From Prostheceraeus crozeri (Eukaryota; Platyhelminthes; Polycladida; Euryleptidae): DNA of 64,000 nucleotides. Within the stretch, counting starts at the first letter, position 1; every line of letters begins with the position of its first letter. A program made the translations under genes and the position numbers. Where the stretch lies: contig CAJQUW010014418.1 in NCBI GenBank assembly GCA_907163375.1, positions 62,001 to 126,000 on the forward strand. Direction: 5' to 3'. The notes under the pieces are model-generated. The model saw nothing but the letters and a program-made list of their open reading frames with translations. It was not told the DNA's origin and did not search any database. This document shows, piece after piece, positions 18,761 to 32,000 of this stretch.

Positions 18761-20699
18761 GACTTCTTATCGAGTCAAGGTATGACGTGTTCCAAAAGAA
18801 GGGACAGACTAAGTCTAAGGTTGCTCAAGTCAAAGGTTTCTAATTCTTAAGTCTCAATATGACCGTCAGGGTTACCATCTGTCGAAGGTAACCTATCTCT
18901 ATTGCACTGAGTGGAGAATCCGTTCTTTTAAGTTCTGTCTCACGGAGGGATGATCAAACGGGGGACCACCACATGCAACACATGCTTCTCTCTTCTGTAG
19001 CAAGCAATCTCTTATCATGAAACGTTGTTGATAGGAATCCCTATGTTATCCACACTTCAACAGGATAGGAATGTTTTATAAAATCAAATAAAGGATGGTG
19101 AAAACTAACAAGCATGATAGAGTCAACATGAAAGACTCATTCATTGGATAGAAAAAAAAGTTCAGTATTGAAAAGTAAAAATCAGTTGTGTAGTGCAAGA
19201 ACATCCAGTGACAGATGATCATGAAACTTCCTTAATCCGACTTTCCAACGGTCGTTGTAGCGTTTCATGTTTGTGAAACGCAACGTTGACTTTCATAAAT
19301 TCTAAACGTATAGTTGTCCGTCTAAACAATTGTTGGTAGAGCAGAAAAGTTAAAGTGTTGTCATGTTTTTCAATGTGTTTTATAAAAGTATTAAGTGTTG
19401 TCATCAGTTTAAATGATTTTTATAAGAGTAGATGTCAAGTGAAATGATTTTTATAAAAGTCTAAACGCAAGCGTTGAAATACGTTTTGCAAGAAGTTAAA
19501 AACATTGACATGATTGTGTGAAAGTAGAGACTTAGCGAACGTTGAAAACAGTTTTATGAGAGCAGTATGAGCAAAATGTTTCTGCAGTCAATGTTGTCAA
19601 TGTGCATCCATCTGGACAGCACTAGAAAGTTTTAGAAGGTTTTACTGCACTGTGTAGATTATTTTGTTTCACAGTGTTAAAAGGTTTTATAGTGAGTACT
19701 ACAGTGTTGAATGTTTTATAAAACCAGGCAAAGTCTTGTCACAAACGTTGAGTGTGTGAGAGAATCTAGGGCTAGCAATAAGTTCCATGACATTTCTAAG
19801 TCCATCACATTGGTCATACAACACATCACAAGTTCTAAAGCTCATCATCTGAAGGATAGGGCTCTCTACGAGCGGATTTAGGGATTTAGGGTTTTATATA
19901 ACACAAGTGAATGTTAACCGTTAGATGATACATGAAGTCTATCACGTTGGTCATAATGTACATATGAGACAAATTATCAAGTCTTACCAGTTATTGAAAT
20001 GAAAGATAGAGTATATTTCGCTACTGACAAAATATATGAATGAACAAGAGTAATAAAACCGAAGTTAGATTTCACTGAGTCATCAACACTTGTAAAGGTG
20101 TACAAGTCATATTAAGCATATTCAACTGAGTGTCCATTCTTGACGCCCATCATCATTTGAAATGATTTGAAGATGAAAAGTTGCATTCGTTTCCCAACTT
20201 CATGGTTTGTAGCAAGAGACCTTGGCTATTCGTTGAAACCTATAGAAAGTGTTACAAATGTAAATGAAAATATTAAACCTGGGGCTTTAGTTGAAAGACT
20301 AATGGGTCTAGATGAGTATGCTATGAATCATCATTTGGATCGAAGTTGGATAGAGAATTTTTCCATGCTGCAATGCAATGATAGTGAAAATAAGAGGATG
20401 AGATTGATGCTTTCTCTCGCCAGGTCAGAGTACTTTAGCCATCTGCCACAGGCTACTTTATAAAATCTCCATTGCACTAAAGGTTGGTGTCTCAGGATAT
20501 TTCCTATCAAACCCCTCTACAACCTGTGGGTGCTGCTGTCAGGCCTCTTATTCCCTCTGCTATCAGGGGTGGTGTTACTTTATCCATCCTCTGCTAAGAG
20601 ATACTTTGACATCAAATCACTCTAGGTTTTGTGTCTCTGCTAATAGGTGAAATCTTGGCTGAGTTTCCACCCTCTGATATCAGAGGGTCTGCTATCAAA

Positions 20700-21015
20700 T
20701 CACTTTATCCATTCTCTGCCAACAGAAGTGGCTTGCTATCAAGTCATTCTCACGTCTTGCCTACACTCAAAGTGTGCATGGTAAAGAGATGTTCGGTGTA
20801 ATACTTCCTATCGACGGGCGTCCCTTTTGGGTGGCGATGGAATACGCAGCGAAGAATACCGCATGGGATATTCGGCAATTGTAATCCTTGTTAGAACCTC
20901 TCTGCGTCATGTTTGCAGGAGGTTGCCTTATCGTCTCGACGAAGTGCTCTGACCGCCAGGGTAACATTTAGCCATCTGTTGAAGTTTACTTTAAAACACC
21001 TCCATTGCACTGAGT
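20700..21015 (+). repeat. Structured unit B (palindrome arm)
   Basis: A second copy of the unit at 18480-18760: GTGCATGGTAAAGAGATG, TTCGGTGTAATA, TATCGACGGGCG, GGCGATGGAATACGCAG, CCGCATGGG, CTGACCGCCAGGGTAAC, ATCTGTTGAAG and CTCCATTGCACTGAGTG. Several differences fall in facing positions of short possible helices, which hints at structure rather than protein coding. The mirror copy is near 30655-30970. Confidence 0.6.
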
Positions 21016-22379
21016 GTTAAAAACGTTGACAACCCAAGTTGATGAGAATGACTCAAGAGTTCTTTTAAGAACTGTCTCTATCACGAAGACGAAATGATGA
21101 ATGGAATGAAAGGGAGATCACTCACGTACCAAATACGAACATGAAACACTTCTCTCTTATTCAGTATGCAAGCTCTTCAAACCTCATACTCAGTCACATA
21201 ACGACTAGAAAACGTTCATAACTGCAATGTGTATCGTAGGCTTCATGAAAGATGCTTACTGGAGTAAAATGTATAAGGATGTTTCACTTCCGAACGTTGC
21301 TTGTCTTGTATTAAGACTTAAGATAGGAAAATGTCCCTACATCCGTACCGCAGTGTTTATCAGTACCGCACTGTATCTCATAGGGTTTATGAAACAAAAA
21401 GTCCTGTAGTGTTCTGCTTCCTCACACATTACGAATGCATGAGTTTAGAATGTTCTGATGTGAAAACAGTGTTCACCACAGCACTAGGAGTTTTATCAAA
21501 AAGGTTTTGCTGCACTGTGTAGATTGTTTCACAGTGTTAAAAGGTCTTATAGTAAGTACTACAGTGGTGAATGCTCTACAAACTAGGTAAAGTCTTGTCA
21601 CAAACGTTGAGTGTGTGAGGGTTAGCTATTGGTTCCATGACATTTAATCACGTGGGTCATAGCACAAGTCCTAAAGTCCATAATCCAAGGGTAGGGTCAT
21701 CTACGGTTGGATTTAGGGATCTAGGGTTTTATATAACACAAATGGACCGTGAAACATGAAGTCTATCACGTTGTTCATATGAGATGCATTATCAAGTGCT
21801 GCTAGTCATCGAAGTGAAAACCCAAGTCATCATGAATTGAACATGAAACCTATGAGATGGATAAGAATAATTGTTGATGTATGCATAATTTCATGACAGC
21901 AGAGTTTCAATCGTCTACAAGTCACAGGGATGAATGTGTATTTAGAGCTAACCAAACGCTGTTTTTAAAGTGACATACAATTTGCGACTAGCACTTGGTC
22001 TATCGGGTTTATCATTTGTGAATGACCAAGTGAGATTTACATGACATCGAATTGGGAAATGTAAACCAAGCGTCATACGAAAGTGTATAAAATAAATATT
22101 TTGTAAACGAACGTTTTTGGATGTGTTACACACCTTTGCTGTGCCTGAAGTTTTACAATGTCAAGTTCATTCTTGAAAACGTAAACGACATGGATACATT
22201 CCTAAAGTCCATAATCCAAGGATGGGGCTATCTACGGTTGGATTTAGGGATTTAGGGTTTTAGGGTTTTATATAACACAAGTGAATGTTAGCCGTGAAAC
22301 ATAAAGTCTGTTACTCTTGGTCATAATGTACATATGAGACAAATTATCAAGTCTGAAATGAAAGATGAAGTATAAAGTA

Positions 22380-22810
22380 TAAAATGAAGTTAGAATCATT
22401 TCACTGTTTGTAAAGTTAGAAATAAAGTTGTTGTTTGTAATGTTAGGAATAAAGTTAGAATCATTTCAGTGTTTGTAATGTTAGGAATAATGTCTGATTC
22501 ATTTCACTGTTTGTAAAGTTAGAAATAAAGTTGATGATTGTAAGCTTGAATTAATGTTAGAATCATTTCAGTGTTTGTGTGATAGGTAAAATATAATACA
22601 AAGTCACAAGTATTTCACTGTTTGTAAGATAAGTGAACAATCAACTAAGGTCATAACCTTTCGCTGTTTGTAAGATAGGTGAAGTATAAAATAATGCCAC
22701 AATCATTTCAGAGTTTGCAAAATTGGAAATAAAGTTGTTGTTTGTAATGTTAGGAATAAAGTTAGAATCATTTCAGACTTTGCAAGATAGGTAAAGTAAA
22801 AGATAAAGTT
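22380..22810 (+). repeat. Tandem array with TCATTTCAGTGTTTGTAA units
   Basis: Six to eight diverged units of about 60-70 bp, each with TCATTTCA(G/C)TGTTTGTAA and AGTTAGAAATAAAGTTG. The mirror array in the right arm (about 28905-29300) has lost some units, which accounts for part of the length difference between arms. Confidence 0.75.
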
Positions 22811-25800
22811 AGAAATAAAGTTGATTGTTCTGTAAACGGATGTTTTTAGATGTATGGATATGTTATGCATCTTTGCTGTGAATGAAGTCAACAATACAAT
22901 GTCAAGTACATTCTTGAACACGTCAATGACATGGATACATTCCTAAAGTCCATAATCTAAGGGTAGGGCTATCTACTGTTGGATTTAGGGATTTAGGGTT
23001 TTATATAACATAAGTTGATGTTAACCGTTAGTGTATAGTACATTTATTAACTTAACCATTTGCGAATGATATAGCTAAATTGCTAAGGTTCATAATCTAA
23101 GGGTAGGGTTGTCTACGGTTGGATTTAGGGATTTAGGGTTTCATATAACACAAATTGACGATCTCTTTTAGTGTAGAATACATGCAACACATGATGTATA
23201 TGCTCGCTTTATAAAATGACTTTGAATGTAAGACTTAATTTCATGGTGAAAAGACAGGTTTCATATCGTTGATAAGGGATAGTTACATATTCATTATGTT
23301 ATACACTTTACATTTGATGCAGTCAGCTGAAATGCGACTGATACATGTTCAATAGAAGAGTTGAGTACATTGTATGCATTCCGGTGATTGGAATAGTAAG
23401 TGTGTAAAGAGTTGATTAGGAAAATATATAATAGTCAACGTATGAAAGTTTCTTGTTATGCAAGCTAGGAACATGCAAACATCATTCACTAGTTAGTGTT
23501 GTGCTTTAACATCCATGTTTTGTACAAGGTAGGTAGGATTCGTCGGATTTGTTATGACGAATGGTTGGATAAATTCATTAAGCTTTGAGTAACACAAACC
23601 AAGTATTAAAACGAAAAGCATAAGTGATAAAAAGTTTGTGACATGAAAAACTTAAGTATATAATGCTAAACATCAGGTGATGATGATGGATAGAAATAAG
23701 TGATGTAATTAATGTCTTGTCTCACATTAGTTTACTTGTACGTTTGCTGTAATTGTCATGGTGATAGAACTGTAAATCTCATCAGTATGACTTTTACAGT
23801 GTGAAGCATCTTGGGACTCTAGCTAGACAATGACCAAAGAGTAAATAAAACGTAAGTGAAATACAGGGTCATACAGAGGTTTAGGATTCTACGACGTTTG
23901 TGGTGTTGATATGAATGTTGTTCAACAGATTGGAAGCGTTAAATGATCTGCTGATATATTTTACAGTAAACAAGAAAATCAGTAAGAGGAGTGATAGGAA
24001 AACGTCTTCACAAATGCAGACAAGTGGAAACTCTACCAAATGACTACATGCACGGATTTTATCATCCATCATCAAAGTGAATTTAGTTCAACAAGTTACA
24101 TGAATGTTAAAAGTCGTGTGCTGACAGAGACATAGGTTTACTAAATTATACAGCTAAACTCCTAAATCACTAAAACCATAGGATAGGTATCCCTGTGTTA
24201 AGACTTAGGGATTTACCGTCTTAGAAGTGCAAGTTACATTGACAAATCACTAAGTCCATAGCATAGTCAGCCCTATAACAAGACTTAGCGTTTTATATGA
24301 TCCATGTTAGCAATGTCTGTTCGTGTAGAATGTGACTGAATGAATTTAGTCAGATAATGTGTCATCAACTTTATTCACTTAGTTATATGATGGAGAAAGT
24401 GTGAGATAGAAGTGAAAGTGATCTCATAAAGTTTAGAACACATAGTAGTAGCATTGTAGGAATAAGTAAAGTGAAAAGTTATGTCGCATGAAATGAGTGA
24501 TGCAAGATTAGCTCGCATTGAAATGAATTGGTAGTGTAATAAACAGGCTATGTGGGATTCAGCATATGTTTGAAGACAAGCCCTGTTAAAAGGTTTTCAG
24601 ATGATGTGAATTTTATCACGTCATGTTCATGGATGTAGCAGAATGAATGTCTCTACTGGTTGAGTGTATAAGATAGAACACATAACATAGTTGCTGTATG
24701 TAAACTAGAGGTTCATATTCGACGAAAGCAAAGATTGAGATTGCAAAGTTTGATGAATAGGTAGTGTACTAAACTGCTTGAATCAGTGACATAGTTAGAA
24801 TAAACAACAGTACCATTTCGAGATATAATCACACAGCATTAGGACTGTTGGTTTATGAACGTAATTCATGTAAAAGTTATATAGAAGTAACTTGTTGATG
24901 GAGACAAGGCACTATGTGTGCGAAAGTAGGAATAGCATGTAATGACTGGAGTATGGGTTGTGCCAACTGTACATGAAAAGCTATTTCCAAAAGGAACTAA
25001 GTGACACGAATATATGAAGAGTTAAGTAAATGCAAGCCTTTCATATTGATGAGTATGTGATAGAAGAATAACTGATGACATGATTGTGGGAATCAGGACA
25101 AGTTTTAAGTCAGCTACTGCTAAAGGTTTTATGATAGTATTTGATATCGAAGATTTAATGTAATGCATCATGTCTACAGATTCAATGTGTAATAGAATAA
25201 ATGTCGTTGCAGGTTTTGAGTGTATAGGATAGAACACATGAAATAGTTGTTATACGTAAGTGCAAGTTAAAGTATCACAGTTGATTTACATCTGAAAGCT
25301 TATGTAAGTAAGACTTGATCATTGATAGACTTCACATTGTATGTTATGTTGAATGAATAGTTGAATTGATATTCATAAATGGAAGGTTGATATATCGAGA
25401 AACAGTGTTAAGTCTCGGTGTATATGTCGCAGATGTTTTCATAATGCGCATGAAGCAACATACTTATCAATCTGGTCAGTTGGACTTTGCCATCTAATAT
25501 TTTTTCTTTATATTCTCTTTCTCTCTGTATGCCGGTGTCTGTTATTTTCTTCTTGCACAAGGTTGGTTGTTAGGTAGGGCTTGTAGTTGTTAGGGAATGG
25601 GTAGTGCAATATGGGATGCACATTGGGAAGAATAAGTTGAGTGTATGTATTAGAATCAATCTGGTCAGTAGGGTAGTTCTCCCTTTACTTTTTTCTTTAC
25701 ATTCTCTTTCTCTGTCTGCCTGTGTGTGTGTTTTCTTCTTTGTATCTGGTTGGGTAGGTGTTATGACTTTCTAACTTGGGTTCTTTTTATATTTGAAGGA

Positions 25801-25891
25801 ATGTGTTGATAGAGCATGATAGTAGGAAAATCTCATGGACAGTATTTCTGTATATTGCAAAAGGTCTAGCATCATGGCTAGTAAGGTAGCA

Positions 25892-26031
25892 GCTCCTTGC
25901 GTACAAATTCCGTGTATGTGTGTGAGTGCGTGTATGCGTGCATGAGCGTGTTAGAATAAAATGCCGACTTGTATGTACATTAAACTAATGAACACCATAC
26001 TAAATGAGAAGAAGCAAATGACATCATTTGG
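25892..26031. other. Unpaired centre of the palindrome
   Basis: 140 bp between the arms, with a TG-rich run (TGTATGTGTGTGAGTGCG) and no gene. The first inverted match on either side is TAAGGTAGCAG / CTGCTACCTTA. Confidence 0.75.
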
Positions 26032-29000
26032 CTGCTACCTTACTAGCCATGATGCTAGACCTTCCCTACTGACCAAATTGATTCTAATACATACACTCAA
26101 CTTATTCTTCCCAATGTGCATCCCATATTGCACTACCCATTCCCAAACAACTACAAGCCCTACCTAACAACCAACCTTGTGCAAGAAGAAAATAACAGAC
26201 ACCGGCATACAGAGAGAAAGAGAATATAAAGAAAAAATATTAGATGGCAAAGTCCAACTGACCAGATTGATAAGTATGTTGCTTCATGCGCATTATGAAA
26301 ACATCTGCGACATATACACCGAGACTTAACACTGTTTCTCGATATATCAACCTTCCATTTATGAATATCAATTCAACTATTCATTCAACATAACATACAA
26401 TGTGAAGTCTATCAATGATCAAGTCTTACTTACATAAGCTTTCAGATGTAAATCAACTGTGATACTTTAACTTGCACTTACATATAACAACTATTTCATG
26501 TGTTCTATCCTATACACTCAAAACCTGCAACGACATTTATTCTATTACACATTGAATCTGTAGACATGATGCATTACATTAAATCTTCGATATCAAATAC
26601 TATCATAAAACCTTTAGCAGTAGCTGACTTAAAACTTGTCCTGATTCCCACAATCATGTCATCAGTTATTCTTCTATCACATACTCATCAATATGAAAGG
26701 CTTGCATTTACTTAACTCTTCATATATTCGTGTCACTTAGTTCCTTTTGGAAATAGCTTTTCATGTACAGTTGGCACAACCCATACTCCAGTCATTACAT
26801 GCTATTCCTACGTTCGCACACATAGTGCCTTGTCTCCATCAACAAGTTACTTCTATATAACTTTTACATGAATTACGTTCATAAACCAACAGTCCTAATG
26901 CTGTGTGATTATATCTCGAAATGGTACTGTTGTTTATTCTAACTATGTCACTGATTCAAGCAGTTTAGTACACTACCTATTCATCAAACTTTGCAATCTC
27001 AATCTTTGCTTTCGTCGAATATGAACCTCTAGTTTACATACAGCAACTATGTTATGTGTTCTATCTTATACACTCAACCAGTAGAGACATTCATTCTGCT
27101 ACATCCATGAACATGACGTGATAAAATTCACATCATCTCAAAACCTTTTAACAGGGGTTGTCTTCAAACATATGCTGAATCCCACATAGCCTGTTTGTTA
27201 CACTACCAATTCATTTCAATGCGAGCTAATCTTGCATCACTCATTTCATGCGACATAACTTTTCACTTTACTTATTCCTACAATGCTACTACTATGTGTT
27301 CTAAACTTTATGAGATCACTTTCACTTCTATCTCACACTTTCTCCATCATATAACTAAGTGAATAAAGTTGATGACACATTATCTGACTAAACTCATTCA
27401 GTCACATTCTACACGAACAGACATTGCTAACATGGATCATATAAAACGCTAAGTCTTGTTATAGGGTTGACTATGCTATGGACTTAGTGATTTGTCAATG
27501 TAACTTGCACTTCTAAGACGGTAAATCCCTAAGTCTTAACACAGGGATACCTATCCTATGGTTTTAGTGATTTAGGAGTTTAGCTGTATAATTTAGTAAA
27601 CCTATGTCTCTGTCAGCACACGACTTTTAACATTCATGTAACTTGTTGAACTAAATTCACTTTGATGATGGATGATAAAATCCGTGCATGTAGTCATTTG
27701 GTAGAGTTTCCACTTGTCTGCATTTGTGAAGACGTTTTCCTATCACTCCTCTTACTGATTTTCTTGTTTACTGTAAAATATATCAGCAGATCATTTAACG
27801 CTTCCAATCTGTTGAACAACATTCATATCAACACCACAAACGTCGTAGAATCCTAAACCTCTGTATGACCCTGTATTTCACTTACGTTTTATTTACTCTT
27901 TGGTCATTGTCTAGCTAGAGTCCCAAGATGCTTCACACTGTAAAAGTCATACTGATGAGATTTACAGTTCTATCACCATGACAATTACAGCAAACGTACA
28001 AGTAAACACATGCGAGACAAGACATTAATTACATCACTTATTTCTATCCATCATCATCACCTGATGTTTAGCATTATATACTTAAGTTTTTCATGTCACA
28101 AACTTTTTATCACTTATGCTTTTCGTTTTAATACTTGGTTTGTGTTACTCAAAGCTTAATGAATTTATCCAACCATTCGTCATAACACATCCGACGAATC
28201 CTACCTACCTTGTACAAAACATGGATGTTAAAGCACAACACTAACTAGTGAATGATGTTTGCATGTTCCTAGCTTGCATAACAAGAAACTTTCATACGTT
28301 GACTATTATATATTTTCCTAATCAACTCTTTACACACTTACTATTCCAATCACCGGAATGCATACAATGTACTCAACTCTTCTATTGAACATGTATCAGT
28401 CACATTTCAGCTAACTGCATCAAATGTAAAGTGTATAACATAATGAATATGTAACTATCCCTTATCAACGATATGAAACCTGTCTTTTCACCATGAAATT
28501 AAGTCTTACATTCAAAGTCATTTTATAAAGCGAACATATACATCATGTGTTGCATGTATTCTACACTAAAAGAGATCGTCAATTTGTGTTATATGAAACC
28601 CTAAATCCCTAAATCCAAACGTAGACAACCCTACCCCTTAGATTATGAACCTTAGCAATTTAGCTATATCATTCGCAAATGGTTAAGTTAATAAATGTGC
28701 TATACACTAACGGTTAACATCAACTTATGTTATATAAAACCCTAAATCCCTAAATCCAACGGTAGATAGCCCTACCCTTAGATTATGGACTTTAGGAATG
28801 TATCCATGTCATTGACGTGTTCAAGAATGTACTTGACATTGTATTGTTGACTTCATTCACAGCAAAGATGCATAACATATCCATACATCTAAAAACATCC
28901 GTTTACAGAACAATCAACTTTATTTCTAACTTTATCTTTTACTTTACCTATCTTGCAAACTCTGAAATGATTCTAGCACTATTTTATACGTCACCTATCT

Positions 29001-32000
29001 TACAAACAGCGAAAGGTTATGACCTTAGTTGATTCTTCACTTATCTTACAAACAGTGAAATGCTTGTGACTTTGTGTTATACTTTACCTATCACACAAAC
29101 ACTGAAATGATTCTAACATTAATTCAAACTTACAATCATCAACTTTATTTCTAACTTTACAAACAGTGAAATGAATCAGACATTATTCCTAACATTACAA
29201 ACACTGAAATGATTCTAACTTTATTCCTAACATTACAAACAACAACTTTATTTCTAACTTTACAAACAGTGAAATGATTCTAACTTCATTTTATACTTTA
29301 TACTTCATCTTTCATTTCAGACTTGATAATTTGTCTCATATGTACATTATGACCAAGAGTAACAGACTTTATGTTTCACGGCTAACATTCACTTGTGTTA
29401 TATAAAACCCTAAAACCCTAAATCCCTAAATCCAACCGTAGATAGCCCCATCCTTGGATTATGGACTTTAGGAATGTATCCATGTCGTTGACGTTTTCAA
29501 GAATGAACTTGACATTGTAAAACTTCAGGCACAGCAAAGGTGTGTAACACATCCAAAAACGTTCGTTTACAAAATATTTATTCTATACACTTTCGTATGA
29601 CGCTTGGTTTACATTTCCCAATTCGATGTCATGTAAATCTCACTTGGTCATTCACAAATGATAAACCCGATAGACTAAGTGCTAGTCGCAAATTGTATGT
29701 CACTTTAAAAACAGCGTTTGGTTAGCTCTAAATACACATTCATCCCTGTGACTTGTAGACGATTGAAACTCTGCTGTCATGAAATTATGCATACATCAAC
29801 AATTATTCTTATCCATCTCATAGGTTTCATGTTCAATTCATGATGACTTGGGTTTTCACTTCGATGACTAGCAGCACTTGATAATGCATCTCATATGAAC
29901 AACGTGATAGACTTCATGTTTCACGGTCCATTTGTGTTATATAAACCCTAGATCCCTAAATCCAACCGTAGATGACCCTACCCTTGGATTATGGTCTTTA
30001 GGACTTGTGCTATGACCCACGTGATTAAATGTCATGGAACCAATGGCTAACCCTCACACACTCAACGTTTGTGACAAGACTTTACCTAGTTTGTAGAGCA
30101 TTCACCACTGTAGTACTTACTATAAGACCTTTTAACACTGTGAAACAATCTACACAGTGCAGCAAAACCTTTTTGATAAAACTCCTAGTGCTGTGGTGAA
30201 CACTGTTTTCACATCAGAACATTCTAAACTCATACATTTGTAATGTGTGAGGAAGCAGAACACTACAGGACTTTTTGTTTCATAAACCCTATGAGATACA
30301 GTGCGGTACTGATAAACACTGCGGTAAGGATGTGGGGACATTTTCCTATCTTAAGTCTTAATACAAGACAAGCAACGTTCGGAAGTGAAACATCCCTATA
30401 CATTTTACTCCAGTAAGCATCTTTCATGAAACCTACGATACACATTGCAGTTATGAACGTTTTCCAGTCGTTATGTGACTGAGTATGAGGTTTGAAGAGC
30501 TTGCATACTGAATAAGAGAGAAGTGTTTCATGTTCGTATTTGGTACGTGAGTGATCTCCCTTTCATTCCATTCATCATTTCGTCTTCGTGATAGAGACAG
30601 TTCTTAAAAGAACTCTTGAGTCATTCTCATCAACTTGGGTTGTCAACGTTTTTAACACTCAGTGCAATGGAGGTGTTTTAAAGTAAACTTCAACAGATGG
30701 CTAAATGTTACCCTGGCGGTCAGAGCACTACGTCGAGACGATAAGGCAACCTCCTGCAAACATGACGCAGAGAGGTTCTAACAAGGATTACAATTGCCGA
30801 ATATCCCATGCGGTATTCTTCGCTGCGTATTCCATCGCCACCCAAAAGGGACGCCCGTCGATAGGAAGTATTACACCGAACATCTCTTTACCATGCACAC
30901 TTTGAGTGTAGGCAAGACGTGAGAATGACTTGATAGCAAGCCACTTCTGTTGGCAGAGAATGGATAAAGTGATTTGATAGCAGACCCTCTGATATCAGAG
31001 GGTGGAAACTCAGCCAAGATTTCACCTATTAGCAGAGACACAAAACCTAGAGTGATTTGATGTCAAAGTATCTCTTAGCAGAGGATGGATAAAGTAACAC
31101 CACCCCTGATAGCAGAGGGAATAAGAGGCCTGACAGCAGCACCCACAGGTTGTAGAGGGGTTTGATAGGAAATATCCTGAGACACCAACCTTTAGTGCAA
31201 TGGAGATTTTATAAAGTAGCCTGTGGCAGATGGCTAAAGTACTCTGACCTGGCGAGAGAAAGCATCAATTTCATCCTCTTATTTTCACTATCATTGCATT
31301 GCAGCATGGAAAAATTCTCTATCCAACTTCGATCCAAATGATGATTCATAGCATACTCATCTAGACCCATTAGTCTTTCAACTAAAGCCCCAGGTTTAAT
31401 ATTTTCATTTACATTTGTAACACTTTCTATAGGTTTCAACGAATAGCCAAGGTCTCTTGCTACAAACCATGAAGTTGGGAAACGAATGCAACTTTTCATC
31501 TTCAAATCATTTCAAATGATGATGGGCGTCAAGAATGGACACTCAGTTGAATATGCTTAATATGACTTGTACACCTTTACAAGTGTTGATGACTCAGTGA
31601 AATCTAACTTCGGTTTTATTACTCTTGTTCATTCATATATTTTGTCAGTAGCGAAATATACTCTATCTTTCATTTCAATAACTGGTAAGACTTGATAATT
31701 TGTCTCATATGTACATTATGACCAACGTGATAGACTTCATGTATCATCTAACGGTTAACATTCACTTGTGTTATATAAAACCCTAAATCCCTAAATCCGA
31801 TCGTAGAGAGCCCTATCCTTCAGATGATGAGCTTTAGGACTTGTGATGTGTTGCATGACCAATGTGATGGACTTAGGAATGTCATGGAACTTATTGCTAG
31901 CCCTAGATTCTCTCACACACTCAACGTTTGTGACAAGACTTTGCCTGGTTTTATAAAACATTCAACACTGTAGTACTCACTATACAACCTTTTAACACTG

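Larger units (their letters stand above)
19838..24305 (+). repeat. TTTAGGG-rich blocks with TATA-like motif, about seven copies
   Basis: Blocks of about 85 bp share CTAAAGTCCATAATC, GATTTAGGGATTTAGGG, TTTTATATAACACAA and often TGTTAACCGT. Good copies are near 19838-19922, 21660-21745, 22195-22295, 22943-23035 and 23080-23160. Weaker ones are near 24165-24230 and 24245-24305. Spacing is irregular. Mirror copies lie in the right arm (for example near 31735-31830 and 28735-28810). TATATAA after a fixed upstream motif could be a set of promoters, but no transcript start can be shown. Confidence 0.65.
17526..25891 (+). repeat. Palindrome left arm
   Basis: Mirror image of 26032-34160. Only very short open frames occur, and they are preserved in the right arm simply because the arms are almost identical. 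The arm holds triplicated 53-bp units (17735-17870), a CT simple repeat (18020-18036), structured units at 18480-18760 and 20700-21015, about seven TTTAGGG-rich blocks, a 65-bp tandem array (22380-22810), and an extra 180 bp near 25681-25862 that the right arm lacks. Confidence 0.85.

Noticed and set aside
20167-20463. 98-codon open frame present in both palindrome arms
   Set aside because: The arms are almost identical, so shared frames prove nothing. Its end runs into the noncoding ATCTG...CTCCATTGCAC repeat, and no family is recognisable.
19880-23130. TTTAGGG repeats read as telomeric DNA
   Set aside because: Each block has only two such units in a longer conserved block; there is no array, and the position is inside an inserted element.
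25022-26715. Identical 71-codon frames in the two arms
   Set aside because: Low-complexity, without motif; preserved only because the arms mirror each other.
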